Shown: positions 45,629-56,053, counted from the first letter of the stretch. The stretch: DNA of 64,000 nt from Acinetobacter sp. CFCC 10889 (GCF_003268395.1 NZ_LQXQ01000017.1:18728-82727), one strand, 5' to 3'. The notes: a model not told the origin generated them from the sequence alone. Numbers and translations are program-made.

Positions 45629-47827
45629 TTAAAAGTCATAAGACACAGATAACCAGAAGTTCCGCCCTGGTAAATATGTACCATCCATGCCTGAGCTAAT
45701 TGCCATGTAATCATATGCAGAAGCAAGTTCACCTTTTGCATTAATATAAGTTTGATTACCAGCAAAGTCCTTATCGAGTAAGTTATTTACAGCGCCATTG
45801 AAGCGTAATTGATCATTTACAGAATAACTCGCACCTAAGTTAAAGAGGTTATAACCTTTTAACTTATTGTTGGTTAAGTCATAAATCTTCGCTGCATCTG
45901 TACCAGGTGTTTGTTCAGTATCATAACGTGTACGACTTGACTTATATTCGTGCTGTAACCAAAGGTCGAGTTGATCATTGATATGCCAAGTTGATGTTGT
46001 ATTAAAGGCATTTTTAGGTACATTGCTTAAAGCATTACCTTTGTCTTTGCCCTTAGTAATCTCGGTTTCCATATAGGTATAAGCTGTTTGTACATCCCAC
46101 TCAGGCAGAATACTGTATTTCAAACTTACTTCTACACCTTCAGATTTGGCTTCATCAGCATTCGTTTTTTGTGAGAATGATTTTTGGTCAGTAATGTGTG
46201 AACCAAAGCTGACACAGTTTGAATTTGTTAAGTTAGGCTGTGAACCATCTTTTTCTGTAAAATTACAGTTCAATAGCTCAGGACCATTGGTAAAACGGTC
46301 TTTAATTTTGGTATGGAACACTGTAGTAGAGAAGTCAATGTCGCCTTGGTTGAAATAGAAACCTAGTTCATAGTTGGTTGATTCCTCAGGCTTTAAGTCA
46401 GGTGAACCAATACCAAAGCTTGTCCCTTGCCCTGAAACACTGATGATGCCGTTATGTAAGTCTTTGGCAGAAGGGGCTTTATAACCTGTACTCACACCAC
46501 CTTTTAAGGTAATTGCATTGTTGGCGTTCCAGACTAAATAAGCACGTGGGCTGAAATGTCCACCAAACCCACTATGTTCTTCAAAACGACCACCGAATGT
46601 GAAACGTAGGCTGTCTAACATTTTCCATTCATTTTCAGCATATAAAGACCAAGAATCTTTTTTAAACTCAGAACCAATTCCCGCAATATCATCGGCAACA
46701 GTTGCTTCTTTATATTCAGCACCTACGGTGAGTTTATGATTGGCAATTGGTGCAATGAAATGTGTATCAATTACAAGATCTGTATTTTCTAAAGTACGAT
46801 CTGCACCTGAGCTGACATCATTTGGAAAAGTTTTACTAGGAATAGTACGTCCTACAGTTTCAGTCGTGGTATGGCTTGCATACGATTTTAAGGTGCCTAG
46901 TGCATAGTCACCATCATGACCGACAGAGAATTGAGTACGTTTAAACTCTAATTCATCTTGATAACCGTTGGCTTTTTTATCTGTATCTTGTGTGCCTAAA
47001 CGATTGTCATCATTTTGATAAGTTTGTGATGAATGAAAAGCATCTGCCCAAAGACTATTTTGATCATTCAGTTTTAGGCTAAGTTTTGTTCCAAAATCGT
47101 AGTTATCTGATTCACTCGGACGTGGATCACGACCAGATGTACCAGGAATACGTTCTGATTTTTGACGGTCTAAATAACTACCACGAAGTTGTATGCCTAA
47201 GCGATCTTGAATAATTGGACCATTAACGACAAAGCTTGATTTCCAAGAATCAGCTTCACCTTTATGCTCCATGATATTGCCACCAACGGTAATATTACCG
47301 CCCCAGTCATCACTTATTTTTTTAGTAATAATGTTGATGACACCGCCCATTGCTTCTGAACCATAACGGGTTGCCATGGGACCACGAATGACTTCGATGC
47401 GTTCAATCGCTGAAATTGGTGGTAAATAACCACTCGAAGTTTCACCAAAACCATTAGGTGTTACATCACTTGAGGTTGATTGGCGTCGACCATCAATCAA
47501 GATCAAAGTATAAGGTGCATCCAAACCACGCATTTTGATATTTAAACCTGAGGTTTTACCCACGCCATCACGAATATCAAGACCAGGCACATCGACCAAT
47601 AAATCTGCAATTGATGTCGCATTCTTTTGTTCTATTTGTTCTTTAGAAACGACACTAATACTTGCAGGTGCATTTTTCAGTTTCTGTTCAAAGCCTGATG
47701 CAGTAAAGACTACAGTATCTAGTTGTTGCACAGGTTCTTCAGATGCTGTTTTTGTTTCAGCATAGGCAAAGCTTGAACCGAAGCTACATAATGCCAGTGT
47801 AAGTGGGTGAAGGTTGAGTTTACTCAT
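45629..47827 (-). CDS. TonB-dependent siderophore receptor (FepA/PirA type)
   Basis: About 732 residues from ATG at 47827, which gives a proper signal peptide (LTLALCSFGSSFAYA); the frame runs on to 47932 but the extension would put a second hydrophobic stretch in front. The plug has PASISVVSKEQIEQKNATSI, LLVDVPGLDIRDG, DGRRQSTSSD and IERIEVIRGPMATRYGSEAM. The barrel ends WLSVSYDF. Length and plug are those of FepA/IrgA/PirA receptors for enterobactin-like catecholates. A Fur-like box lies about 80 bases upstream. Confidence 0.88.
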   Translation of the reverse strand: MSKLNLHPLTLALCSFGSSFAYAETKTASEEPVQQLDTVVFTASGFEQKLKNAPASISVVSKEQIEQKNATSIADLLVDVPGLDIRDGVGKTSGLNIKMRGLDAPYTLILIDGRRQSTSSDVTPNGFGETSSGYLPPISAIERIEVIRGPMATRYGSEAMGGVINIITKKISDDWGGNITVGGNIMEHKGEADSWKSSFVVNGPIIQDRLGIQLRGSYLDRQKSERIPGTSGRDPRPSESDNYDFGTKLSLKLNDQNSLWADAFHSSQTYQNDDNRLGTQDTDKKANGYQDELEFKRTQFSVGHDGDYALGTLKSYASHTTTETVGRTIPSKTFPNDVSSGADRTLENTDLVIDTHFIAPIANHKLTVGAEYKEATVADDIAGIGSEFKKDSWSLYAENEWKMLDSLRFTFGGRFEEHSGFGGHFSPRAYLVWNANNAITLKGGVSTGYKAPSAKDLHNGIISVSGQGTSFGIGSPDLKPEESTNYELGFYFNQGDIDFSTTVFHTKIKDRFTNGPELLNCNFTEKDGSQPNLTNSNCVSFGSHITDQKSFSQKTNADEAKSEGVEVSLKYSILPEWDVQTAYTYMETEITKGKDKGNALSNVPKNAFNTTSTWHINDQLDLWLQHEYKSSRTRYDTEQTPGTDAAKIYDLTNNKLKGYNLFNLGASYSVNDQLRFNGAVNNLLDKDFAGNQTYINAKGELASAYDYMAISSGMDGTYLPGRNFWLSVSYDF

Positions 47828-47905
47828 AAAAGAATTCCAATAGATGGACGAGATGAAAAATGTAAGTAAATGAAAAACAAAAAATATTTCAAAATTGAAA
47901 AGAAT

Positions 47906-47924
47906 AATAATGAGAAGTGTTATT
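47906..47924. promoter_or_regulatory. Candidate Fur box upstream of the FepA-type receptor
   Basis: aataatgagaagtgttatt shares the core AATGAGAAGTGTT with the site before tonB and follows the Fur pattern. It lies about 80 bases before the start codon at 47827. Confidence 0.6.
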
Positions 47925-48038
47925 GTTTGCAATAAATTTGTGAATATTTTTTACCAAATATAGAAAAAATAAATTTAAAAAATTACTGAAAAGAAATATG
48001 GAGAAATTTTTATTTTAGAGGTTAAAATAGCCAACATT

Positions 48039-48066
48039 TTGTATATCTATAAAGTTGTCATATAAT
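48039..48066 (+). promoter_or_regulatory. Sigma-70 promoter of tig
   Basis: TTGTAT (-35), 16-base spacer, TATAAT (-10), about 45 bases before the tig start codon. Confidence 0.65.
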
Positions 48067-48110
48067 GTGGCACTTTTTTAAATTGTAACTACTATTATAT
48101 AGAGGAAGCC

Positions 48111-49445
48111 ATGCAAGTAACTTCTGAAGCGGTTTCGGGCATTGCCCGTCGTTTAAATGTATCTGTACCGACGAGCCGTGTAAATGAGCAATTTGAAGCT
48201 CGTTTAAAGCGCGCTGCCAAAACTGTAAAGATTAACGGCTTCCGTCCAGGTAAAGTGCCTGTAAACGTTGTTCGTCGTGAATATGGTGCTGGCATTTACC
48301 AAGAAGTGGTGAATGACATCATCCGTGACTCAGTATTTGAAGCAATTCAACAAGAGAAAATCAACGCTGTTGGTATGCCAAATATCGATAAAGTTGAAAA
48401 TAAAGAAGACGCTTTAGTTTTTGAAGCAACTGTAGAAGTTTATCCTGAAGTTGTTGTAAATGCGCTTGATGGCTTAGAAATCGAACGTAAATCAGCATCT
48501 GTAAATGATAAAGATGTTGATACAATGCTCGAAAATCTTCAAAAGCAACGTCAAACTTGGGCTGAAACCAAAGGTATGTCTAAAAAAGACATGCAAGTAA
48601 CTTTCGATTTCGAAGGTACTGTTGATGGCGAAAAATTTGAAGGCGGCGCTGCGCAAGACTTTAAACTTGTTCTAGGTTCTGGTCGTATGATCCCTGGCTT
48701 CGAAGATGGCATCATCGGCATGAAGAAAGGCGAAGAGAAAGTAATCGATGTAACTTTCCCAGAAGACTACCAAGCTGAAAACCTTGCAGGTAAAGCAGCA
48801 CAATTCAAAATCAATGTGAAATTGGTTGAAAAGCCAAAACTTCCTGAAATTGATGCTGAATTCTTAAAAATCTTTGGTTTAACTGAAGAAGAAGGCGTTG
48901 AAAAATTAAAAGCTGACGTTCGTAAAAACATGGAACGTGAAGTGAAAAATGGTCTTCGTAACCAAGTTAAATCGGCTGCGTTTGATGCACTTGTTGCTGC
49001 AAACGAAGTTGAACTTCCAACATCAATGGTTGCTCAAGAAATTGACCGTCAACGTCAACAAATGATCCAACAATTCACTCAACAGTTTGGTGCTCAAGGT
49101 GCGCAAGCATTTGACAGCAGCATGCTTCCTGATGATTTGTTCAAAGAACAAGCTGAAAAATCAGTAAAATTGGGTGTACTTGTAAGCAAAGTATTGGCTG
49201 ATGCTCAACTTGAAGTAGATGCTGCACGTGTTGATGCTTATATCGAAGACATGGCAACCTCTTATGAAGATCCTGCTGAAGTGATCGAATACTTCAAAAA
49301 TGATGAAAAACAACGTGCTCAAATCGAAGCTGTTGTTTTAGAAGATCAAGTTGTAGATTATATCTTAGCTGCTGCAAAAGTATCTGATACTGAAGTGAGC
49401 TACCAAGATTTATTGAAAGAACAACAAGCACGTCAACAAGGCTAA
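48111..49445 (+). CDS. tig: Trigger factor
   Basis: A 444-residue chaperone. The ribosome-docking signature [17 protein letters not shown] lies at about residues 44-60; a central FKBP-type prolyl isomerase domain follows ([17 protein letters not shown], then [19 protein letters not shown]); the C-terminal part is the helical chaperone arm. It binds L23 at the ribosome exit and helps nascent chains fold. It precedes clpP-clpX in the usual order and is closed by its own terminator. Confidence 0.97.
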   Translation: MQVTSEAVSGIARRLNVSVPTSRVNEQFEARLKRAAKTVKINGFRPGKVPVNVVRREYGAGIYQEVVNDIIRDSVFEAIQQEKINAVGMPNIDKVENKEDALVFEATVEVYPEVVVNALDGLEIERKSASVNDKDVDTMLENLQKQRQTWAETKGMSKKDMQVTFDFEGTVDGEKFEGGAAQDFKLVLGSGRMIPGFEDGIIGMKKGEEKVIDVTFPEDYQAENLAGKAAQFKINVKLVEKPKLPEIDAEFLKIFGLTEEEGVEKLKADVRKNMEREVKNGLRNQVKSAAFDALVAANEVELPTSMVAQEIDRQRQQMIQQFTQQFGAQGAQAFDSSMLPDDLFKEQAEKSVKLGVLVSKVLADAQLEVDAARVDAYIEDMATSYEDPAEVIEYFKNDEKQRAQIEAVVLEDQVVDYILAAAKVSDTEVSYQDLLKEQQARQQG

Positions 49446-49460
49446 GTTCTTTTTGATGAA

Positions 49461-49486
49461 GAGGCGCTTTCGAGCGCCTTTTTTTA
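49461..49486 (+). terminator. Terminator of tig
   Basis: Stem aggcgct / agcgcct with a TTCG loop and a run of T. Confidence 0.88.
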
Positions 49487-49634
49487 TGCAGTAAAAATTT
49501 GTAAATGTCCTGAAATCACAATGCTTATTCGAAAAAAGTTTGATATTTAATTGGGAATATTTTGCAATTTCAATCATTATCCCTCATATTGTCACTATGA
49601 GCTGGGTAACAAAAAATTCAGGAATAAATAACAT

Positions 49635-50246
49635 ATGTATGTTCCATCTATTGAAAACGCTTTAGTCCCTATGGTCGTTGAACAATCATCTCGTGGTGAA
49701 CGTTCATTCGATATTTTTTCACGTCTTTTACGTGAGCGCGTTATTTTCTTAACAGGTGAAGTTGAAGACAACATGGCGAACTTAATCGTTGCGCAAATGT
49801 TGTTCTTAGAAGCTGAAAACCCAGAAAAAGATATTCATTTATATATCAATTCTCCGGGTGGTTCGGTGACTGCGGGTATGGCGATTTACGATACTATGCA
49901 ATTCATTAAACCAGATGTGGTGACCTATTGTATGGGGCAAGCTGCATCAATGGGTGCATTCTTGTTGAATGCTGGTGCAAAAGGCAAACGTTATTGTCTG
50001 GAAAATGCACGTGTGATGATTCACCAGCCATTAGGTGGCTTCCGTGGTCAGGCATCGGATATTGAAATTCATGCCCGTGAAATTTTATTTATCAAAGAAC
50101 GTTTAAATCGCTTAATGGCAGAGCATAGTGGTCAAGACTATGAACGTGTCGCAAAAGATACAGATCGTGATAATTTCATGACAGCAGAACAAGCGAAAGA
50201 ATATGGTTTAGTGGATCAAGTGTTGTCAAAACGCCCTCAAAACTAA
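49635..50246 (+). CDS. clpP: ATP-dependent Clp protease proteolytic subunit
   Basis: A 203-residue serine peptidase. The Ser is in [14 protein letters not shown], the His in [13 protein letters not shown], and the Asp lies near [17 protein letters not shown]. It forms the two-ring 14-mer that degrades proteins unfolded by ClpX or ClpA. Length is normal. clpX starts 34 bases downstream, so the two are probably one operon. Confidence 0.97.
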   Translation: MYVPSIENALVPMVVEQSSRGERSFDIFSRLLRERVIFLTGEVEDNMANLIVAQMLFLEAENPEKDIHLYINSPGGSVTAGMAIYDTMQFIKPDVVTYCMGQAASMGAFLLNAGAKGKRYCLENARVMIHQPLGGFRGQASDIEIHAREILFIKERLNRLMAEHSGQDYERVAKDTDRDNFMTAEQAKEYGLVDQVLSKRPQN

Positions 50247-50280
50247 GCTTTAACGTACAGATTTTAGATTTGGAGTGAAA

Positions 50281-51590
50281 ATGTCCGATAATCCTCAAGG
50301 ACAAAAACATTGTTCATTTTGTGGAAAGACACAGTCTGAAGTTGGAAAATTGATCGCTGGTGAAGACGCTTACATTTGTAATGAATGTGTAGATGTTTGC
50401 TTAGACCTCGTACAAACTAGTCAACAAGTGGAAACAGGTGATTGGGCAACACGCCCATTACCTAAACCACATGAGATTCGTGCTGCACTTGACCAATATG
50501 TAATTGGTCAAGATACTGCAAAAAAGACTTTGTCAGTTGCAGTTTATAACCATTACAAGCGTTTAAAAGTGACGCAATCTGCAAATAAACCTAAAGATGC
50601 AATTGAGCTTGCAAAGAGTAATATTTTGCTGATTGGACCAACAGGTTCAGGTAAAACTTTACTCGCACAAACACTTGCTCGTTTGTTGGATGTGCCTTTT
50701 GCAATGGCGGATGCGACAACTTTGACCGAAGCTGGTTATGTGGGTGAAGATGTTGAAAACATCGTGCAGAAGCTGTTACAAAAAGCAGATTATGATGTAG
50801 AAAAAGCGCAAAAAGGCATTATCTACATTGATGAGATCGATAAGATTACCCGTAAATCTGAAAATCCATCGATTACTCGTGATGTATCAGGTGAAGGTGT
50901 ACAGCAAGCACTCTTAAAAATGATTGAGGGTACAGTTGCATCAATTCCACCGCAAGGCGGACGCAAGCATCCACAACAAGAGTTTATTCAAATTGACACT
51001 GCAAATATTTTATTTATTTGTGGAGGTGCATTCTCAGGTCTTGAAAAAGTTGTGCAACAACGTCAAGAAAAAGGTGGCATCGGTTTCACAGCAGATGTGA
51101 AAAATAAAGATGACACTAAGAAAGTATCTGAGTTATTCCGTCAAGTTGAAGCAACCGATTTGGTGAAATTTGGTTTAATTCCAGAGTTTATTGGTCGTTT
51201 GCCTGTGATAGCAACACTTGAAGAGCTTGATGAAGAAGCGTTGATGCAATTTTGACTGAGCCAAAAAATGCGTTAACACGTCAGTATCAGTATTTGTTTG
51301 AAATGGAAAATGTGGATCTGATTTTTGAAGATTCTGCATTGCGTGCAGTGGCGAAAAAAGCACTTGAACGTAATACAGGTGCACGTGGTCTGCGTTCAAT
51401 TTTGGAAAATGTTTTACTTGAAACCATGTATGACTTACCAAGTCGTGAAGATGTGGGCACCGTACTCATTAATGCTGATGTGATTAATGATAAAGCCCAA
51501 CCTGTGTATCAGGCAGAACGTCAGCCGAAACAAGAACAAGTGGTTGAAGAAAAGGTTGATTTAAAAGTGATCGATAGCAAATCTGCTTAA
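50281..51590 (+). pseudogene. clpX: ClpX unfoldase subunit, frameshifted in the C-terminal third
   Basis: Two frames together give a complete ClpX of about 436 residues. The first (50281 to about 51250) has the C4 zinc finger (CSFC, CNEC), Walker A GPTGSGKT, pore loop GYVGEDVE, Walker [11 protein letters not shown] and the ClpP-contacting loop GGIGFTADV. The second (in frame from 51252) starts [17 protein letters not shown] and ends the AAA+ small domain. At 51248-51253 the sequence reads caatttt; with one more A (caaattttg) it reads [12 protein letters not shown], as in the family. The loss is therefore one base and probably an assembly indel. Length and context (clpP before it) are normal. 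Confidence 0.93.
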
Positions 51591-51622
51591 GTACTTTTGT
51601 AAATTTACTGCAATTCATCCGA

Positions 51623-51658
51623 AACGTGTAAGAAGCTGGACTTTTTACACGTTTTTTA
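51623..51658 (+). terminator. Terminator of clpX
   Basis: Stem acgtgtaa / ttacacgt with an inner gaag / cttt extension, followed by TTTTTT. Confidence 0.8.
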
Positions 51659-51750
51659 TTTTTAAATCGTCAATGAAATGTTAAGCTGAATTTGAGAAAA
51701 TCATCTTCATTCAAAAAATGAAAATAAAAAATACGTGGTGAGGGATAATC

Positions 51751-52505
51751 ATGCGTTACGTTGGTCTAATGATTTTAGCGAGTTGTACGTTGACAGCTTG
51801 TCAGAGCCATAAAGCAGTTGAACAGCAACAGACAAGTCAGAATGCTGTTTCTACACTGAAAGCGGTCGATTTTGAAAAAGAAAATTCTTTTGTTTATGAA
51901 AAACTAGACCAATATAAATTGGGTAAATTTTCTGTGGGTTCGTGGGTCAATCAAGAGCCAGGACAATATTTCAAATTGGTCAAACCACAAAATCCAAATG
52001 CAGCAGTGGTATATTTCTATCGTCCTGATAGCAAGTGGAATCGCCAAGAAATTATTGCACAAAGTTTTTATTTAAATGGCAAAAGAATCCCAAGTTTGAT
52101 CAGTAATCATTATTACTGGATTGAATTGGCAGAGGGTGATTATAAACTCAGTTTGAGCCGTCCTTTGGCTGTGGTGCATTTCCAAAAGCCCAAAGTTGCA
52201 TATTTCCATGTGCAGGCTGGACAGCAATATTTTGTGAAATATGAGGAAGAAAAATTCCGTGGTGGTCCAAATGGTGGGGGTGACTTGTTGAAAGTTGGTC
52301 CATTGATGCAATGCCAACTCGTCAGGGTCTAAAAGAAATAGGTATGACGCAATTGAAGACCCCAGGTTTGAATTTTGTCGGTGAGTTAAATGCCAATGGT
52401 CAGTTGGTGAAACCAAGAGAAAAAATTGACAGTGGTGATTATCAAGCGAGTGATGATGTACATTTAAATACACCATTTAAGATTTGGAATCCACTCACAT
52501 GGTGA
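51751..52505 (+). pseudogene. DUF2846-like lipoprotein, frameshifted
   Basis: A lipoprotein signal (LMILASCTLTAC, lipid on Cys17) leads the first frame, which covers VVYFYRPDSKWNRQEIIAQS, KRIPSLISNHYYWIELAEGD and YFHVQAGQQYFVKYEEEKF, features of DUF2846. It ends early after GPLMQ. The second frame (from 52311) continues MPTRQGLKEIGMTQLKTPGL and runs to 52505. One more A at 52310-52311 (gcaatgcc to gcaaatgcc) joins them into one protein of about 251 residues. An envelope role is likely; the exact function is unknown. Confidence 0.75.
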
Positions 52506-52530
52506 TTTGAATTTTTTATGTGTATGATTA

Positions 52531-52556
52531 AAAAGAGGTTTGAATACCTCTTTTTG
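52531..52556. terminator. Bidirectional terminator
   Basis: Ten-base stem aaaaagaggt / acctcttttt with a six-base loop between convergent genes. Confidence 0.85.
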
Positions 52557-52574
52557 GTTTTTGGAGCAGATGAT

Positions 52575-53108
52575 TTATTGAGCTTCAGCTGCTTTTTTTA
52601 ATGCTTCTAATTTTTTATTCACTTGTGCAAAATCTTTTTCTGCCGCTTGCATGGTTGACATCAACTGTATATTGACGATTTTCATTGATTCTTGTGCCAC
52701 GATTGGGCTTTTCTCAAGAATGGATTGACCAACTTTACTTGAATAAAAATCAATTTGTGCCTGAACTTCTTCGGCATTATAAACATCTTTATAAATCTTT
52801 TGATAAATTGGCTGCATTTTATCCCAAGAAATACTTTTCTTATTTTGTTCAAACAATTTATCAGCCAATTCATTGGCAACGATTTGTTCTTGTGGGCTAA
52901 GTTTTTCATGTTTTACGATATTTTGTACAGCAACATAGGCTTGTTGATCGATTTGCGGACGAATTTGTTGTATGGTTTGTTGTAAAATTTGATCGATTTT
53001 CATCACTTCGATCAATTTTAGAATCTGTTGATCTGTCGCTTGTGCTGCAAAAGTCCAAGGTGCAATGCTACAGAGTCCTGCACAGAGTAGAGTTTTCAGC
53101 ATATTCAT
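52575..53108 (-). CDS. DUF2059 secreted protein (third of three)
   Basis: A 177-residue protein with a signal peptide (LLCAGLCSIAPWTFA) and a helical DUF2059 domain: QQILKLIEVMKIDQILQQTI and QAQIDFYSSKVGQSILEKSP. Function is unknown; the domain is widespread in periplasmic proteins. It is the last of three consecutive genes of the same kind, 41 bases after the middle one. A shared bidirectional terminator closes the set. Confidence 0.8.
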   Translation of the reverse strand: MNMLKTLLCAGLCSIAPWTFAAQATDQQILKLIEVMKIDQILQQTIQQIRPQIDQQAYVAVQNIVKHEKLSPQEQIVANELADKLFEQNKKSISWDKMQPIYQKIYKDVYNAEEVQAQIDFYSSKVGQSILEKSPIVAQESMKIVNIQLMSTMQAAEKDFAQVNKKLEALKKAAEAQ

Positions 53109-53149
53109 ATTGATGTCCTTATTGCTAAATGTGTAATTTATATGTTGGA

Positions 53150-53641
53150 TTATCTTTGGAAAAACTTTTCCATTGTTTGACTGAGTTTTTGTTGTGCTTG
53201 CGGTGATGGTTCCGAATTTTCAGGGAAAATTTGTTCAACAGCACTCATTATTTTATCTTTAAAATCGTTGTTATTTAAAATAGATTTGCCTATTGGGGTT
53301 TGATAAAAAGAAATCCATTCTTGCATTTCTTCTTCAGTCATATTTTGCTGATAAATTTGAGTGAGCTTTTGTTGCATTTTTTGTTTATAGCGATCATTTG
53401 AATAAAAATTTTTCACAACATTGTAGACACGTGTTTGGTTTTCTGGTGTCTGAGGAATATTGTGATATTGCATAATTTGTTCAGTCAATGCTTGAAAAGT
53501 TGTGTGGTCAGACAGTTTTTCAATAGATTGATCTAATTGAATGGTATTGAAAAACGTTTCGGTTATTTGGGGATTGGCGGGTGTTGCATAAAGCAATGTG
53601 CTTGATGTGCAAAGCACCCATAGTAATGCAATTTTTTTCAT
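53150..53641 (-). CDS. DUF2059 secreted protein (second of three)
   Basis: A 163-residue protein with a signal peptide (KKIALLWVLCTSSTLLYA). The domain core, EEMQEWISFYQTPIGKSILN, matches the corresponding part of the other two genes. It is rich in Gln. Its start overlaps the stop of the first gene by one base, which shows cotranslation. Confidence 0.75.
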   Translation of the reverse strand: MKKIALLWVLCTSSTLLYATPANPQITETFFNTIQLDQSIEKLSDHTTFQALTEQIMQYHNIPQTPENQTRVYNVVKNFYSNDRYKQKMQQKLTQIYQQNMTEEEMQEWISFYQTPIGKSILNNNDFKDKIMSAVEQIFPENSEPSPQAQQKLSQTMEKFFQR

Positions 53642-54147
53642 TATTTTTGAGCATCCTGAATGATGTTTTGAATTTCTGCTGAGCTGATGAGTTGGTTAAA
53701 ATCATTAGTTGATACATCAATCATGTGTGCGATCATCACTGGAATATTTTTACCTGCATCTTTCATATGTGGTTTTTGATATACTTTGAGTAAAGCATCT
53801 GCTTGGTCTTTATTAAAGCTTTGATATGCTGCACGAATATTGTTGAGGAATGTTTTTTCATCTACATTTTCAATCATGTCATTAATGATAATATCTGAAA
53901 CTTGAATAATTAACGCTTGTTGTTCTGCACTGATTTGATGTCTGGCTTGTTGCATTTGATCAAGCATTAATTCTTCGGTTGCTGCTTTCATATTGGGCAT
54001 GCTTTGTTTGAGTAAAGCGGGTTTGAATTGATCCCAATGTTCAACTTTGATGAGTTGTTCAATTTGTTGTGGCGTAGCAGGTGCTGCAAAAGTTTGAATA
54101 GCAAAACTTAATAGAAATATTGAAAATACATAAGGTTTTATTTTCAT
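53641..54147 (-). CDS. DUF2059-like secreted protein (first of three)
   Basis: A 168-residue protein with signal peptide (YVFSIFLLSFAIQTFA). The region TPQQIEQLIKVEHWDQFKPA and the C-terminal block FNKDQADALLKVYQKP resemble the second and third genes, though the core is more diverged. It is the first of the tandem trio. Function unknown, periplasmic. Confidence 0.65.
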   Translation of the reverse strand: MKIKPYVFSIFLLSFAIQTFAAPATPQQIEQLIKVEHWDQFKPALLKQSMPNMKAATEELMLDQMQQARHQISAEQQALIIQVSDIIINDMIENVDEKTFLNNIRAAYQSFNKDQADALLKVYQKPHMKDAGKNIPVMIAHMIDVSTNDFNQLISSAEIQNIIQDAQK

Positions 54148-54163
54148 CTTATTCTCAGAAATA

Positions 54164-54194
54164 AAAAAGCACCCTAATCATAGGATGCTTTTTC
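54164..54194 (-). terminator. Terminator of the fumarase gene
   Basis: Stem aaaagcaccct / aggatgctttt-type with one mismatch-tolerant G-U; T-run on the minus strand. Confidence 0.8.
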
Positions 54195-54229
54195 ATCAAG
54201 ATTCAAGTTGAATCTCTCTAAATCTTGGA

Positions 54230-55756
54230 TTAGTTCGCAGCAGCATCAACCACTGGAATTTTCCCGATTTTTGCTTGCCAGATTTTTGGCGCAGTCGCAT
54301 GGATTGATGTACCATTGACATCCACTGCAACGGATACAGGCATATCTTCCACGACAAATTTGTAGATTGCTTCCATACCTAGGTCAGCAAATGCCACAAC
54401 TTCAGCTTGACGAACTGCTTTAGACACGAGGTAAGCAGCACCACCGACAGCCATCAGGTAAGTCGCTTTGTTGTCTTTGATTGCTTCGATTGCAGTTGGA
54501 CCGCGATCCGCTTTACCAATCATACCGAACAAACCAGTTGCTTCAAGCACTTGACGGGTGAATTTGTCCATACGTGTAGCCGTTGTCGGACCTGCTGGAC
54601 CAACCACTTCATCACCAACAGGATCAACAGGACCAACGTAGTAAATAAATTTACCTTTAAGGTCTACAGGAAGTTCTTCACCATTGTCTAACATTTCACA
54701 CATGCGTTTATGTGCAGCGTCACGACCTGTATAGATCGTACCGTTAAGCAATAATGTGTCACCCGGTTGCCAAGAATTCATTTCTTCTTGTGTGATGTTG
54801 TCTAGGTCAACACGTTTAGATTTTGAAGAATCCCAAGTCACTTCTGGATAATCAGAAAGTTTAGGTGCTTGAATATGTGCAACGCCTGAACCGTCTAATT
54901 GGAAATGTGCATGACGAGTTGCAGCACAGTTTGGAATCATACCAACTGGTTTGCCTGCAGCATGGCAAGGGTAGTCTTTGATTTTAATATCAAGCACAGT
55001 GGTTAAACCGCCAAGACCTTGCGCACCAATACCGAGCGCATTTACTTTTTCGAAGATTTCCATACGAAGTTCTTCGATTTTATTTTCAGGTCCACGACGA
55101 AGTAACTCGTCCATGTTGATTTCTTCCATGAGTGATTCTTTTGCAAGCATCATGGCTTTTTCAGCAGTACCGCCGATCCCGATCCCGAGCATGCCCGGTG
55201 GACACCAACCTGCACCCATTGTTGGAACAGTTTTCAGTACCCAATCCACGATTGAATCAGATGGATTCAGCATAGCAAGTTTAGATTTATTTTCTGAACC
55301 GCCACCCTTAGCAGCAACAGTGATGTCGACTTTATTGCCCGGAACGAGTTTGTAGTGAATCACAGCAGGGGTATTGTCTTTGGTATTTTTACGACCAAAA
55401 GCAGGATCTGCAAGGACAGATGCACGAAGTACGTTAGAATTTTCCAAGTAACCTTGGCGTACACCTTCATTGATTGCATCATCCAAGCTCATGGTTAAAT
55501 CAAATTTAACATCTAAGCCCACATCAACAAATACGTTAACAATACCAGTATCTTGACAGATTGGACGATGACCTTCTGCACACATACGAGAGTTAATTAA
55601 AATTTGTGCAATGGCGTCTTTTGCAGCTTTGTTCTCTTCACGATCATAGGCACGACTCATCGCTTGGATGAAGTCTTGTGGGTGATAGTAAGAAATGAAC
55701 TGAAGTGCATCCTTGACCGATGTGATCAAGTCATCTTGCTTGATAATAGTTGTCAT
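54230..55756 (-). CDS. Fumarate hydratase class I
   Basis: A 508-residue 4Fe-4S fumarase. Cys residues for the cluster lie in RMCAEGHRPICQDTG and IPNCAATRHAHF; the C-terminal beta domain begins around DLDNITQEEMNSWQPGDTL. It interconverts fumarate and malate in the citric acid cycle. The length fits E. coli FumA/FumB. It may replace or accompany the stable class II FumC. Probably a single gene, ended by a terminator. Confidence 0.93.
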   Translation of the reverse strand: MTTIIKQDDLITSVKDALQFISYYHPQDFIQAMSRAYDREENKAAKDAIAQILINSRMCAEGHRPICQDTGIVNVFVDVGLDVKFDLTMSLDDAINEGVRQGYLENSNVLRASVLADPAFGRKNTKDNTPAVIHYKLVPGNKVDITVAAKGGGSENKSKLAMLNPSDSIVDWVLKTVPTMGAGWCPPGMLGIGIGGTAEKAMMLAKESLMEEINMDELLRRGPENKIEELRMEIFEKVNALGIGAQGLGGLTTVLDIKIKDYPCHAAGKPVGMIPNCAATRHAHFQLDGSGVAHIQAPKLSDYPEVTWDSSKSKRVDLDNITQEEMNSWQPGDTLLLNGTIYTGRDAAHKRMCEMLDNGEELPVDLKGKFIYYVGPVDPVGDEVVGPAGPTTATRMDKFTRQVLEATGLFGMIGKADRGPTAIEAIKDNKATYLMAVGGAAYLVSKAVRQAEVVAFADLGMEAIYKFVVEDMPVSVAVDVNGTSIHATAPKIWQAKIGKIPVVDAAAN

Positions 55757-56053
55757 ATCAAAAATCTCTTGAGCGGGCTGATAGCTAGCGGGCTAAATTA
55801 TACGTGATATTGCTGGTTTTGTGGGAGCTTTGGCTAAGATTTGGGCTAAAGTTTAATAAATCTTATTTAGAAAAATCTATGAGATGGATATATGAAATCG
55901 TAGTGCTTTAGCTTTCTTTTTATTGGTAAATTTTTATTGTATCGACTATTGGTGTATTGCAATTTATTTCAAAATCTAAGTCAATATAAAATCTATTAGA
56001 AGTATTTATTCTTTAAAAGTTAATAATTTAAGCATTAAAAGTAGGGTGATGAA

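Noticed and set aside
45629..47932. Longer receptor starting at 47932
   Set aside because: It would place an extra hydrophobic stretch before a complete signal peptide and would overlap the Fur-like site.
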